DNA from: Mesorhizobium sophorae
GTDB taxonomy: Bacteria; Pseudomonadota; Alphaproteobacteria; Rhizobiales; Rhizobiaceae
Assembly (NCBI RefSeq): GCF_002270415.1
Contig: NZ_NNRI01000024.1
Span: 62,001-126,000 of the forward strand
DNA length: 64,000 nucleotides
Direction: 5' to 3'
The notes under the pieces are model-generated. The model was not told the DNA's origin, did not search any database, and saw nothing but the letters and a program-made list of their open reading frames with translations. The translations under genes were made by a program, and so were the position numbers. Shown in pieces: positions 7,967 to 16,970 of the stretch (position 1 is the stretch's first letter; each line of letters starts with the position of its first letter).

Positions 7967-8947
7967 ATGAGAGTGGCTGAAATACTTGCCGTCAGCGAGG
8001 CGCTGGAGCGGGCGCTGGCGCTGCTCCGGGACGGCGATGTCGTCGCCATCCCGACCGAAACCGTCTACGGGCTTGCCGGCGACGCCACCAACGGCATCGG
8101 CGTGGCGCGCATTTTCGAAACCAAGGGGCGGCCCCGCTTCAACCCGCTGATTGCCCATGTCGCCGACATGGCGATGGCCGAGCGCATAGCGCTGTTTGAT
8201 CCGCTGTCGAAGAAACTGGCGCTTGCGTTCTGGCCAGGTCCGCTGACGCTCGTGCTGCCGCAGCGAACCGGCAACGGCATCCACCCGCTGGTCACGGCCG
8301 GGCTCGATACGATTGCCTTGCGCATGCCAAGAGGCTTTGGCGGCGAGCTCATCGCCCGGCTTGGCCGCCCGCTTGCCGCGCCCAGCGCCAATTCATCGGG
8401 CAAGATCAGCGCGACCACGGCGCAAGCGGTGGCGGCGGATCTCGGCGCACGCATAAAGCTGGTGGTCGATGGCGGGGCGACGCCGGTCGGGCTGGAATCG
8501 ACCATCGTCAAGGCCGAAGGGGAAAGATTGCGGCTGCTCCGGCCCGGCGGCATTGCCGCCGAAGACATCGAGGCGGCAATCGGCATGGAGCTCTTGCGTG
8601 GCGGTGCCGCCGGCGTCGAGGCGCCGGGCATGCTTGCCTCGCACTATGCGCCTGACGCCGCGATGCGGCTCAACGCCGGGACAGTTGGTGAGGGCGAAGC
8701 CCTGCTCGGCTTCGGCATCCGGCGAGCCGAAGGCTGGCGGCACGCCGCCGCGTTCCTCAACCTGTCCGAGACAGGCGACCTGCGCGAAGCGGCGAGCAAT
8801 CTTTTCGCCTATATGCAGGTACTCGACAGCAGCGGCGCACGGATTATCGCCGTCGAGCCGGTTCCCTTCGACGGGCTTGGCGAGGCGATCAACGATCGGC
8901 TCTCGCGTGCCGCCTCCCCTCGTGACAACATCTTGGCAGCAACGTAG
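7967..8947 (+). CDS. tsaC: L-threonylcarbamoyladenylate synthase (Sua5/YrdC type)
   Basis: A 326-residue protein that makes threonylcarbamoyl-AMP from threonine, bicarbonate and ATP, the first step of t6A formation at A37 of ANN-decoding tRNAs. The N-terminal YrdC domain (about residues 10-200) has GDVVAIPTETVYGLAGDA, KGRPRFNPLIAH and SANSSGKISATTA; the C-terminal part (ASHYAPDA and onward) is the Sua5 extension, so it is the long form. ATG at 7967 is used; GTG at 7973 is better spaced from GAGG at 7961 and is a real alternative. The next gene starts 8 bp after the stop, suggesting one operon. Confidence 0.93.
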   Translation: MRVAEILAVSEALERALALLRDGDVVAIPTETVYGLAGDATNGIGVARIFETKGRPRFNPLIAHVADMAMAERIALFDPLSKKLALAFWPGPLTLVLPQRTGNGIHPLVTAGLDTIALRMPRGFGGELIARLGRPLAAPSANSSGKISATTAQAVAADLGARIKLVVDGGATPVGLESTIVKAEGERLRLLRPGGIAAEDIEAAIGMELLRGGAAGVEAPGMLASHYAPDAAMRLNAGTVGEGEALLGFGIRRAEGWRHAAAFLNLSETGDLREAASNLFAYMQVLDSSGARIIAVEPVPFDGLGEAINDRLSRAASPRDNILAAT

Positions 8948-8955
8948 TTTTCCCC

Positions 8956-10386
8956 ATGACCGAAATATCAGAGAAACTCGATCCCTCTCTCATCGATCGC
9001 TTCGCGGCGATCGTCGGTGACAAATACGCGTTGCGCGACGAGCAGGATATCGCGCCTTACCTCACCGAGCGGCGCGGGCTCTGGCATGGTGCGACATCAC
9101 TGGTGTTGCGGCCGGGCAGCGTCGAGGAAGTCAGCCAGATCATGCGGCTGGCAACCGAGTCGGGAACGCCAGTGGTGCCGCAAAGTGGCAACACCGGACT
9201 GGTCGGCGCCCAGGTGCCGGACAGATCCGGCCGCGAGATCGTGCTGTCGCTGTCGCGGCTGAACCGCATCCGCGAGATCGATGTCCTGTCCAACACGGTG
9301 ACGGTCGAAGCCGGCGTCATCCTGCAGACATTGCAGGAAGCGGCCGATGGCGTCGACCGGCTGTTTCCGTTGTCGCTGGCCGCGCAGGGCTCCTGCCAGA
9401 TCGGCGGCAACCTGTCGTCCAATGCCGGCGGCACCGGCGTGCTTGCCTATGGCAATGCGCGCGAACTCTGCCTTGGGGTTGAAGTGGTGCTGCCGACCGG
9501 CGAGGTGTTCGACGATTTGCGCAAGCTGAAGAAGGACAACACCGGCTACGACCTGAAGAACCTGTTCGTCGGCGCCGAGGGCACCCTAGGCGTCATCACA
9601 GCCGCCGTGCTCAAGCTGTTCCCGAAACCGAAAGGGCGCGAGGTGGCTTTCGTCGGCCTGTCATCGCCGCAAGCCACGCTCTCCCTGTTCAGCCTGGCGA
9701 TGGACCGCGCCGGAGCAGCGCTCACCGCCTTCGAGCTGATCGGCAGGCGCCCGTACGACTTCACCCTGGCGCATACCCAGGGCGTGGTGCGGCCGCTGAT
9801 CGAAGATTGGCCGTGGTATGTGCTGATGCAGATTTCGTCCGGCCGCTCATCGGAGGATTCGCGGGCATTGATCGAGGAGGTGCTCTCGACTGGTCTCGAA
9901 CAGGGATTCGTCGGCGACGCAGTCATTGCCGCAAGTCTTGGGCAGGGCGATGCCTTCTGGAACTTCCGCGAGCTGCTGCCCGAGGCGCAGAAGCCGGAGG
10001 GCGCTTCGATCAAGCACGACATTTCGGTGCCGATCGCTTCGATCCCGCGCTTCATCGAGGAGGCCGCCGGCGCGGTGGCGTCGGTGAGTGCCGGCGCCCG
10101 CGTGGTCTGCTTCGGCCATATGGGTGACGGCAATCTGCACTATAACATCTCGCGGCCCGTGGACGGCGACGACGAGGCGTTTCTCGCTCTCTATCATCCG
10201 ATGAACAAGGCCGTGCATGACGTGGTGCGCAGCCTGCACGGTTCGATCTCGGCCGAGCATGGCATCGGCCAGTTGAAGCGGGACGAACTGATCGCCACAG
10301 CGCCACCGATGGCGATCGACCTGATGCGCCGGGTGAAGGCTGCCTTCGACCCAGCCGGCATCATGAACCCCGGTAAGGTTATCTGA
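8956..10386 (+). CDS. FAD-linked 2-hydroxyacid dehydrogenase (GlcD/D2HGDH-like)
   Basis: A 476-residue flavoprotein of the PCMH-type FAD family that oxidises a D-2-hydroxyacid to the 2-keto acid. The N-terminal FAD-binding half has VVPQSGNTGLVGAQVP and the GGNLSSNAGGTGVLAYGNAR pyrophosphate loop; the C-terminal FAD-oxidase domain has FGHMGDGNLHYNISRP (metal-binding histidines) and HGSISAEHGIGQLKRDEL. These fit D-2-hydroxyglutarate or D-lactate dehydrogenase as well as glycolate oxidase GlcD; with no glcE or glcF nearby the single-subunit D-2-hydroxyglutarate/lactate types are likelier. It follows tsaC by 8 bp. Confidence 0.88.
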   Translation: MTEISEKLDPSLIDRFAAIVGDKYALRDEQDIAPYLTERRGLWHGATSLVLRPGSVEEVSQIMRLATESGTPVVPQSGNTGLVGAQVPDRSGREIVLSLSRLNRIREIDVLSNTVTVEAGVILQTLQEAADGVDRLFPLSLAAQGSCQIGGNLSSNAGGTGVLAYGNARELCLGVEVVLPTGEVFDDLRKLKKDNTGYDLKNLFVGAEGTLGVITAAVLKLFPKPKGREVAFVGLSSPQATLSLFSLAMDRAGAALTAFELIGRRPYDFTLAHTQGVVRPLIEDWPWYVLMQISSGRSSEDSRALIEEVLSTGLEQGFVGDAVIAASLGQGDAFWNFRELLPEAQKPEGASIKHDISVPIASIPRFIEEAAGAVASVSAGARVVCFGHMGDGNLHYNISRPVDGDDEAFLALYHPMNKAVHDVVRSLHGSISAEHGIGQLKRDELIATAPPMAIDLMRRVKAAFDPAGIMNPGKVI

Positions 10387-10571
10387 TCCTTTCGGCTTCT
10401 TGTGGCTGGTGGCATTCCGATAACCATCCCGCAGATCAGCAAAATTTAACCGACTTTCTTAAGCGGGGCGGTAAGGTGCCCGCGCTACTGTCTGCTCACA
10501 AACGAGGCTGGAAAAACCGGCCCGGAGAGAACCGGACACCGGCTCTCAGGAGACAGACAGGAAGGCACTCT

Positions 10572-11138
10572 ATGAACACCGGACTGAAGCCAGTCTGGGC
10601 CGGACGCAACATGCGTCTCGACCCATTCCGCCTGCCGCAAGTGGTCAGCTACGCCACACGCGACGACTACGGCGACGTGACCTTTACCATCGACAAGCGG
10701 GGCGCAGTGATCCGCCGCATGCTCGAGATGAGCGGTTTGCCGGCGATCATCGCGCTGCCAGCCAATGCGTTTCGCGGCGTCGCCGCCCGTGCGATGGAGG
10801 ATCCGGACGGCAATGTTACGGTGACGCTGGAACTCCTGCACAACGATCCGATGCTGTCGGTGCCGCTGCTGGTGGCCGATGATCTCGAAGATGTCGCCGC
10901 CGACTGGCGCGCCTGGGCCGACGCCTACCGTCTGCCGATGCTCTTGATCGAATCGGACGGCGTTGCCCGTACCCTGGAAGAATCGCTCGGAGCCGCCATC
11001 AAGACGCTGCCGCCGCAGGATCGTCGCAAGGGCCGCGTTTCGCACATGCGCCGCCCGCGCTTCCTCGCCCGCCGCAGGGCCGGCGATCTCGGTCTCAGGC
11101 TGGTCATCGACGGCCAGGAGATTATTTCGCGCGAATAG
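10572..11138 (+). CDS. Conserved alphaproteobacterial protein (DUF6101-like)
   Basis: A 188-residue cytoplasmic protein beginning MNTGLKPVWAGRNMRLDPFR. It resembles the rhizobial family I recall as DUF6101, whose function is unknown. It has a middle beta-rich part and an Arg-rich stretch near the end (SHMRRPRFLARRRAG), which may contact nucleic acid or anionic lipid; that is inference. The ATG at 10572 follows an AGGAGA-rich stretch, while the upstream in-frame extension to 10476 is not family-like. It is convergent with ubiA. Confidence 0.7.
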   Translation: MNTGLKPVWAGRNMRLDPFRLPQVVSYATRDDYGDVTFTIDKRGAVIRRMLEMSGLPAIIALPANAFRGVAARAMEDPDGNVTVTLELLHNDPMLSVPLLVADDLEDVAADWRAWADAYRLPMLLIESDGVARTLEESLGAAIKTLPPQDRRKGRVSHMRRPRFLARRRAGDLGLRLVIDGQEIISRE

Positions 11139-11156
11139 GAAGAGCTTGGCGCGTCC

Positions 11157-11182
11157 TTCCTTCTCCACAAGCGGAGAAGGAA
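11157..11182. repeat. Palindrome of rhizobial CCTTCTCC-type
   Basis: TTCCTTCTCC (11157-11166) and GGAGAAGGAA (11173-11182) form a perfect 10-bp stem with loop ACAAGC. This CCTTCTCC...GGAGAAGG core is common in intergenic palindromic repeats of rhizobia. It lies just after the DUF6101-like gene and could also act as its transcription end, although no T-run follows on the plus strand. Confidence 0.75.
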
Positions 11183-11204
11183 AAAGCCGCTAAACCAGCG
11201 GCTT
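11181..11204 (-). terminator. Rho-independent terminator of ubiA
   Basis: Read on the minus strand, AAGCCGCT pairs with AGCGGCTT (11197-11204 and 11184-11191) across a 5-base loop and runs into TTTTT. The stem includes the ubiA stop codon at 11190-11192. Confidence 0.8.
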
Positions 11205-12173
11205 CAATGCCACCCACACTGCGCCGCCGATCAGGCCAAGGAAGATCAGCCAGCCGACCTGGTTGTTCGAACGGAACAGCCGCAGGCACTGGTCCGGATT
11301 GTCGATATCCAACACGGCGATCTGCCGGGCCATATGGGCGCCGGCGGCGATCAACCCGGCCAGTGCCACCACCGGAGCCTGTGCCGACGCGAAGGCGATG
11401 GCGAAGCAGACCAGCGTGCCGCCATAGAGCCCGACAAGCCATGACTTGGTGTTGTCGCCGAACAGCCGTGCCGTCGAGCGTACGCCGACAATGGCGTCAT
11501 CTTCCTTGTCCTGATGCGCATAGATCGTGTCGTAGCCGATCACCCACAGGATAGAGCCGATATAGAGCATGATGGCGGGCCCATCGAGATCGCCGAACTC
11601 GACCGCCCATCCCATCAGTGCACCCCAGGAAAAAGCAAGGCCGAGAACCAGTTGCGGCCAGTTGGTTATCCGCTTCATGAACGGATAGACGGCGACGATG
11701 GCCAGCGAGCAGATGCCGAGCAGAATGGCGAAACTGTTGAACTGTATGAGCACCACCAGGCCGATCAGCGCCTGCAGGACAAGAAACACCCATGCCCGCC
11801 GGCGCGTGGTCTTGCCCGACGGCAGCGGCCGTGACCGCGTCCGCTCGACCTTGTTGTCGATGTCCTCGTCGACGAGGTCGTTGTAGGTGCAGCCGGCGCC
11901 GCGCATGGCGATGGCGCCGATCAGGAAAAGCACAAGATACAATGGCGCCGGCAGCAGCGAGAGCAGCGGATCGCCGGGACGCGGATAGGCGCTCGCCGCA
12001 AGTGCCGCCGACCACCAGCACGGCCACAAAAGCAATTGCCAGCCGATCGGCCTGTCCCACCGGGCAAGCTGCGCATAGGGCCATATCGAGCGCGGCAGCA
12101 CGCGATAGACCCAATGGCCGTTCGGTGCATCGGCGACACGGCCCTGGGCCGCTTTCGACTGGATCGGTTCCAT
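11190..12173 (-). CDS. ubiA: 4-hydroxybenzoate polyprenyltransferase
   Basis: A 327-residue integral membrane prenyltransferase of ubiquinone synthesis that attaches the polyprenyl chain to 4-hydroxybenzoate. Two Asp-rich motifs bind the diphosphate: NDLVDEDIDNKVERTRSRP and YDTIYAHQDKEDD. About eight hydrophobic segments are visible. The start is the ATG at 12173 (MEPIQSKAAQGRV); the open frame continues upstream to 12497 but that part is antisense to the LysR gene and unlike the family. The LysR gene stop lies 31 bp upstream on the same strand. Confidence 0.95.
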   Translation of the reverse strand: MEPIQSKAAQGRVADAPNGHWVYRVLPRSIWPYAQLARWDRPIGWQLLLWPCWWSAALAASAYPRPGDPLLSLLPAPLYLVLFLIGAIAMRGAGCTYNDLVDEDIDNKVERTRSRPLPSGKTTRRRAWVFLVLQALIGLVVLIQFNSFAILLGICSLAIVAVYPFMKRITNWPQLVLGLAFSWGALMGWAVEFGDLDGPAIMLYIGSILWVIGYDTIYAHQDKEDDAIVGVRSTARLFGDNTKSWLVGLYGGTLVCFAIAFASAQAPVVALAGLIAAGAHMARQIAVLDIDNPDQCLRLFRSNNQVGWLIFLGLIGGAVWVALKPLV

Positions 12174-12204
12174 GCTGCTGGATTGGCAGCAGACTGGAAG
12201 GCCG

Positions 12205-13131
12205 TCAAGCAGTCTCGCTTGCGGACGCGAAGATGTCATGAGAGGCGAACCAATCCTTCGCGACCTCGATGAACGCCAGCGCCGCGTTGGAGACGCGCTG
12301 GTGCGTGTCATAGGAGAGCAGGATCCGCTGCATGGGCAGCGGATCGGACAACCGTTTGCAGAGGAGCGGCAGGCCGTCATAGCTGCGGTCGCCATGCGGG
12401 CGGGTGTAGCTGACGGCGACGCCGAAGCCATTGGCGACCATGCTGCGCTGGAGTTCGAATGAACTCGTCGTTGTGTCCGCGACCGGGGAGAGGCCACGGC
12501 TGCGGAACAGGTCGAGCATGTGCTGCCAACTGTGCGGCTGGTCTGTCGTGATCAGCGGATAGGCGGCCAGATCCGCAAGGCTGACCTCGGAACGATCCGC
12601 CAGGGCATGGCCTGCCGGCAACAGCGCATGCGGCCGAAGTTCGCGCAGCAGGATGCGGGCGAAATGTGTCGGCAGGCTGAGGTCGTAGGTGAGGCCGAGA
12701 TCGATGGCGGCGTCGCCGAGCCGCCGCCCGAGCGTTTCGAACGTCTCGTCGCGAACGACAATTTTCACGGCCGGATAGCGTTCGGAGAAGGCGCGGATCA
12801 GGGCCGGCGCAAAGAAAGGCGCCAGGTCCTCGAAACATCCCAGCACCAGTTCACCGCCGACGGCCGATCTGCTTGAACCCAGGCCGACGAGTTCGTCCGT
12901 TTCGGTGAGAACCTGTCTTGCCTTCGCCACGACAGCCCGACCGAACGACGTCGGCGACACGCCGCTGCCCCGCTGGCGGACGAACAGCTTCTGGCCGAAA
13001 TTCTTTTCGACGGCGTCGATGGCCACCGAAATCGACGGCTGCGAGACGTTCAACATTTTCGCGGCGCCAGTGACGCTGCCATGACGCGCAACGGCGACCA
13101 GATAACGCAGCTGCGTGAGGGTCACATTCAT
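12205..13131 (-). CDS. LysR-family transcriptional regulator
   Basis: A 308-residue regulator with an N-terminal winged helix-turn-helix (residues 1-60, LTQLRYLVAVARHGSVTGAAKMLNVSQPSISVAIDAVE) and a C-terminal periplasmic-binding-like effector domain. It is transcribed divergently from a PhyH-family dioxygenase gene with only 88 bp between starts, the classic LysR arrangement, so it most likely controls that gene and itself. The effector is unknown. The start at 13131 gives the usual MNVTLTQLRYLVAV N-terminus. Confidence 0.93.
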   Translation of the reverse strand: MNVTLTQLRYLVAVARHGSVTGAAKMLNVSQPSISVAIDAVEKNFGQKLFVRQRGSGVSPTSFGRAVVAKARQVLTETDELVGLGSSRSAVGGELVLGCFEDLAPFFAPALIRAFSERYPAVKIVVRDETFETLGRRLGDAAIDLGLTYDLSLPTHFARILLRELRPHALLPAGHALADRSEVSLADLAAYPLITTDQPHSWQHMLDLFRSRGLSPVADTTTSSFELQRSMVANGFGVAVSYTRPHGDRSYDGLPLLCKRLSDPLPMQRILLSYDTHQRVSNAALAFIEVAKDWFASHDIFASASETA

Positions 13132-13150
13132 AGGGTGATCCTATATATAA

Positions 13151-13164
13151 AATGAGAAGTCATT
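13151..13164. promoter_or_regulatory. Dyad in the LysR/PhyH divergent promoter
   Basis: AATGA-GAAG-TCATT is a perfect 5-bp inverted repeat in an AT-rich stretch (TATATATAAAATGA... TTATTTTA) between the divergent starts. Its position and the flanking imperfect symmetry fit a LysR-type recognition site; the assignment is inference. Confidence 0.5.
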
Positions 13165-13219
13165 ATTTTACTAAATGAAAGCGAGTTGCGATAGTCGGTC
13201 ATTCCAAGAGGAGAACGCC

Positions 13220-14035
13220 ATGGCTTCCCAGACCCAGACAATCGACACACAGACGATCGACGCAAGGACAATTGCCGACTACCAGCGCGACGGTGCGGTT
13301 TGCATCCGCGGTGCCTTCAAGGGTTGGGTCGACACAATTGCCGCTGGGATCGAGCGCAACATGCAGAACCGCAGCGCCACCGCATCTGATATCGCCAATG
13401 GCCGCGGCAGTTTCTTCGATGATTATTGCAACTGGGAGCGCATTCCCGAATTCGTCAGCGTGGTGCGGGATTCGCCCGCTGCCGAACTGGCAGCGGCGGT
13501 CATGCAGTCGCGCACCGCGCAGTTCTTCCACGATCACGTTCTGGTCAAGGAACCCGGCACGCAGAAGCCGACGCCCTGGCACCAGGACATCCCCTACTAC
13601 TTCGTCGATGGCCGGCAGACGGTGAGCTTCTGGATCCCCATCGATCCGGTGAAGGAGGCGACGCTGCGCCTGATCGCCGGCTCGCACAAATGGGATAAGA
13701 TGATCCTGCCGGTGCGCTGGCTCGACGACACCAATTTCTATGCCGGCGAGGGCGACTATCTGCCGGTGCCGGACCCGGACAAGGACCCGTCGATGAAGGT
13801 GCTTGAATGGGAAATGGAACCGGGCGACGCCATCCTGTTCGACTTCAGGACCGCGCATGGCGCGCGTGGCAACATGACCTCGGCACGGCGCCGGGCGCTG
13901 TCGTTGCGCTGGGTCGGCGACGATGCGCGTTATGTCGAGCGGCCGGGACGCACCTCGCCCCCCTACCACGGCCATGGCATGCAGCCGGGTCAGAGGCTGC
14001 GCGAGGACTGGTTCCCGGTCGTCTTCCAAGGCTGA
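13220..14035 (+). CDS. Phytanoyl-CoA dioxygenase (PhyH) family protein
   Basis: A 271-residue Fe(II)/2-oxoglutarate-dependent oxygenase. The 2-His-1-Asp metal triad is visible as WHQDIPYY and the distal HGARGN, with a nearby Arg-rich LRWVGDDARYVERPGR that would bind 2-oxoglutarate. Members hydroxylate diverse small molecules, and the substrate is not evident here. ATG at 13220 follows AAGAGGAG at good spacing. It is divergent from the LysR gene, which probably regulates it. The N-terminal TQTIDTQTIDARTI has a short repeated TQTID. Confidence 0.88.
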   Translation: MASQTQTIDTQTIDARTIADYQRDGAVCIRGAFKGWVDTIAAGIERNMQNRSATASDIANGRGSFFDDYCNWERIPEFVSVVRDSPAAELAAAVMQSRTAQFFHDHVLVKEPGTQKPTPWHQDIPYYFVDGRQTVSFWIPIDPVKEATLRLIAGSHKWDKMILPVRWLDDTNFYAGEGDYLPVPDPDKDPSMKVLEWEMEPGDAILFDFRTAHGARGNMTSARRRALSLRWVGDDARYVERPGRTSPPYHGHGMQPGQRLREDWFPVVFQG

Positions 14036-14192
14036 ACGACTGCCAGAAAATCGTCGGCGGTGTGCGCCGCCGATCTTCGGCAGGGGTAACGTTCCCGTGC
14101 GCAATTCCGATCAAAGCACCCTGATGCCTTGACCCATCGTGCAGAGAGCAATAGCGGGTGCTCTGCAGGTTAATAGGCATCACGAGGTGGCC

Positions 14193-15470
14193 ATGAACGT
14201 TCTTCTTCTCGGCTCCGGCGGCCGCGAACATGCGCTCGCCTGGAAGATCGCCGCGTCGCCGTTGTTGACAAAGCTCTATGCGGCTCCCGGCAATCCGGGC
14301 ATCGGCGGCGAGGCCGAGTTGGTGAAGCTGGACATTACCGATCACGAAGCCGTTGCCGCCTTCTGCAAGGACAAGAAGATCGACCTCGTCGTGGTTGGCC
14401 CGGAAGGGCCGTTGGTCGCCGGCATCGCCGACGATCTGCGTGCGCAAGGCATTCGCGTCTTCGGACCTTCCAGAGCTGCCGCCCGGCTGGAGGGCTCGAA
14501 GGGGTTCACCAAGGATCTCTGCGCCAGATACGACATCCCCACCGCCGCCTATGGCCGTTTTGGCGATCTGGCGTCCGCCAAGGCCTATGTCGAAAAGACC
14601 GGCGCACCGATCGTCATCAAGGCCGACGGCCTGGCGGCAGGCAAGGGCGTCACCGTCGCCATGACGCTGGACGAAGCACTGGTAGCGCTCGATGCCTGTT
14701 TCGAGGGGTCCTTCGGCGCTGCAGGCGCGGAAGTGGTGGTCGAGGAATTCATGACTGGCGAGGAGGCGAGTTTCTTCTGCCTCTGCGACGGCACCACAGC
14801 GCTGCCCTTCGGCACCGCGCAGGACCATAAGCGCGTCGGCGACGGCGATGTCGGCCCCAACACCGGCGGCATGGGCGCCTATTCACCGGCCCCGGTGATG
14901 ACGCCGCAGATGATCGAACGCACCATGCGCGAGATCATCGAGCCAACCATGCGCGGCATGGCCGAACTGGGCGCGCCTTTCGCCGGCATTCTCTTCGCCG
15001 GGCTGATGATCACTGATAAGGGGCCGAAGCTGATCGAATACAACACCCGTTTCGGCGACCCGGAATGCCAGGTGCTGATGATGCGGCTGAAGGACGATCT
15101 GCTGGTCCTGCTCAATGCGGCAACCGACGGCCAGCTTGCACACACTTCGGTGCGCTGGCGCGACGAGGCCGCACTGACCGTGGTCATGGCGGCCAGGGGC
15201 TATCCAGGCACGCCGGAAAAGGGATCGGTCATCCGCGGCGTCGAAGACGCGGCGGCCGAAGGCGTCCAGATATTCCACGCCGGCACGGCCATAAACGGCG
15301 GCGCGCTGGTTGCCAATGGCGGCCGCGTCCTCAACGTCACGGCATCAGGCGCAACGGTCCGCGAGGCGCAGAAACGCGCCTACGCCGCGCTCGACCGGAT
15401 CGATTGGCCGGATGGATTCTGCCGCCGCGATATTGGCTGGCAGGCCGTGGCACGCGAGCAGGCAGACTAA
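14193..15470 (+). CDS. purD: Phosphoribosylamine-glycine ligase
   Basis: A 425-residue ATP-grasp enzyme of purine synthesis that joins glycine to 5-phosphoribosylamine. Visible marks are MNVLLLGSGGREHALAWK at the N-terminus, PIVIKADGLAAGKGVTVA (ATP-grasp nucleotide loop), GTAQDHKRVGDGDVGPNTGGMGAYSPAP, and IEYNTRFGDPECQVLM (metal-binding). The length equals E. coli PurD. ATG at 14193 has GAGGTGG upstream and starts the conserved strand. It is a stand-alone gene, as in many rhizobia where pur genes are scattered. Confidence 0.97.
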   Translation: MNVLLLGSGGREHALAWKIAASPLLTKLYAAPGNPGIGGEAELVKLDITDHEAVAAFCKDKKIDLVVVGPEGPLVAGIADDLRAQGIRVFGPSRAAARLEGSKGFTKDLCARYDIPTAAYGRFGDLASAKAYVEKTGAPIVIKADGLAAGKGVTVAMTLDEALVALDACFEGSFGAAGAEVVVEEFMTGEEASFFCLCDGTTALPFGTAQDHKRVGDGDVGPNTGGMGAYSPAPVMTPQMIERTMREIIEPTMRGMAELGAPFAGILFAGLMITDKGPKLIEYNTRFGDPECQVLMMRLKDDLLVLLNAATDGQLAHTSVRWRDEAALTVVMAARGYPGTPEKGSVIRGVEDAAAEGVQIFHAGTAINGGALVANGGRVLNVTASGATVREAQKRAYAALDRIDWPDGFCRRDIGWQAVAREQAD

Positions 15471-15487
15471 AGTTCTGCGACGGTAGC

Positions 15488-16651
15488 TTATCGCAAACCG
15501 CGATCGATCTCGGTCGAAGCGGTGCTGAGCGGATCGGCGGCGGCAAAGGCGGCGTCGAGTTGCAACGGCGAACGCTGTTCGGTCCGCTTCCAGGCGACAT
15601 ATTGGACAATGCCGAAAGTCGGCCGCTGCGGCACGGTCTTCACGACAGGCATGCGGAATCCGTCGCGGAACTTCGTCCAGCGCGTGCCCAGCGCCGCGAC
15701 CATGTCCTCGAAGGTCGGCGGCGCCGCGACCGAGGCGTAGGTGATCGTGACATTGCCGGCGAGGCCGGCTTCGCGTGACACCGGCAACGGTATCGAGGCG
15801 AGATAGTCAGGCGGCACGTCGATGAGACCACCGAAAGGCCATTGCGCGCGCAGCGTGGCCGCGTCCGTCGGCGCGACATTGACGTCGATGTCCTTGGGCG
15901 TGCCGGCGACCCTGTAAGGGCAGCGGAGCCGGCCGCAATTGGCTTGCGCCGAGAACTGCCACAGCGCGTAGCCCTGCCAGTTGCCCATCGGAAAATGCAC
16001 GTCGATGTCGGGCTTGTAGCGGGCATACCAGAGCGGCAGCCGCGACAAGAGCCGGTACCTGTAGCTGTTGTCGGCAATGTACTGGGCCGTCTTGCCATTG
16101 GAGTAGAGCACCGGGAAGCGGCCGATGCGCCGATGCACCTGGCGCACGAACTCCTCGGCATCTTCGAGCGACATCCACTGCGAAGGATCATTGCCCTCGA
16201 TGTCGAGAGCCAGCAGGTCGTCAGGCGCGGGTTCGGCGAAATCGAGGAAATTATTGGCCTGTTCGACCGGATTGCCGGGGCGGGCGAGGTGATAGGCTCC
16301 CCATTTCAGGCCGAGCGCCTTGGCGACCACCTTGCGTGTCTGGAACAGTTCGCGCGTCACCGCGTGGCGTTTCCACAGCGCCTTGCACAACTTCACCTCG
16401 GTGTCGTCGCCGAAACAGAAATAGGGTGGCGGCATGCCGTCGGATGCCTTGTTGATGAAGCCGACGATCCGCTTGTCGGTGGCAAGTTGGGCCCAGTCGA
16501 TGGAATTGTACTCGTAGGCGTCGACGACCAGGGCGCGGTCAGCGTTCTTCCACGGCTCGGAAAAATCCGAGGTTTTTGCCGCTGATATCAGCGCCATCAT
16601 CGCCGCGAGAGCGATCGCTGAGCGGCGTAGAAGATGCGCCGGCGTTTTCAA
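15488..16651 (-). CDS. Exported GH25 (lysozyme-like) family protein
   Basis: A 387-residue protein with an N-terminal signal sequence (LRRSAIALAAMMALISAAKTS). Residues about 40-260 match the glycoside hydrolase 25 fold: VVDAYEYNSIDW carries the first Asp, FINKASDG and WGAYHLARPGNPVEQANNFL follow, and LALDIEG is the catalytic Asp-x-Glu. GH25 enzymes cleave the muramic acid-glucosamine bond of peptidoglycan. The C-terminal 120 residues are not recognised. A role in envelope remodelling is likely. It is convergent with purD, 17 bp apart. Confidence 0.85.
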   Translation of the reverse strand: MKTPAHLLRRSAIALAAMMALISAAKTSDFSEPWKNADRALVVDAYEYNSIDWAQLATDKRIVGFINKASDGMPPPYFCFGDDTEVKLCKALWKRHAVTRELFQTRKVVAKALGLKWGAYHLARPGNPVEQANNFLDFAEPAPDDLLALDIEGNDPSQWMSLEDAEEFVRQVHRRIGRFPVLYSNGKTAQYIADNSYRYRLLSRLPLWYARYKPDIDVHFPMGNWQGYALWQFSAQANCGRLRCPYRVAGTPKDIDVNVAPTDAATLRAQWPFGGLIDVPPDYLASIPLPVSREAGLAGNVTITYASVAAPPTFEDMVAALGTRWTKFRDGFRMPVVKTVPQRPTFGIVQYVAWKRTEQRSPLQLDAAFAAADPLSTASTEIDRGLR

Positions 16652-16665
16652 ACAGGGAATCCCCG

Positions 16666-16700
16666 TTAACCAAAGACAAATCCTGGACCGTCATGGTTAA
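16666..16700. promoter_or_regulatory. Inverted TTAACCA / TGGTTAA pair upstream of the GH25 gene
   Basis: TTAACCA at 16666-16672 and its reverse complement at 16694-16700 lie 15-49 bp before the GH25 start. TTAACC is a CtrA half-site-like hexamer, but the spacing is not the standard TTAA-N7-TTAA, so only a weak regulatory call is made. Confidence 0.3.
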
Positions 16701-16733
16701 GGAAGTGCTTCCACGGGGCTGGCGCCGGCAAAG

Positions 16734-16970
16734 CTATCGTCTGATGAGTGGCTGAAATTCAAACGGGTCTGGCGCCGGCTCTTGCGGCAGCGTGCCCTCG
16801 GCGGCGCGTTTGCGGTGGTGTGCGAGGGAGCATTGCGGCGAGCATAATATGCCGTGATCCGACCAGTAGGCGGCGCCGTTTTCCAGTCTGCCCTGATGGT
16901 ACGAGAACCCTGCCGCGCGATAGGGCAGGCCGCATTCGATGCAGCGATAGGCATCAGGTCTGGCAAGCAT
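16734..16970 (-). CDS. Small zinc-ribbon-like protein
   Basis: A 78-residue protein starting MLARPDAYRCIECGLPYRAAG with a C-x2-C pair (residues 10-13) and a second C-x3-C pair in HGILCSPQCSLAHHRKRA, followed by His and Arg. This layout suggests one bound zinc ion. No named family is recalled. The ATG at 16970 is preferred to the upstream in-frame extension to 17057 because the conserved-looking part starts there. It ends 82 bp before the GH25 gene on the same strand and may share its transcript. Confidence 0.65.
   Translation of the reverse strand: MLARPDAYRCIECGLPYRAAGFSYHQGRLENGAAYWSDHGILCSPQCSLAHHRKRAAEGTLPQEPAPDPFEFQPLIRR

Noticed and set aside
10446..10462. TTAA-N9-TTAA resembling a CtrA box before the DUF6101-like gene
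   Set aside because: The spacer is nine bases, not seven, so it does not match the CtrA consensus.
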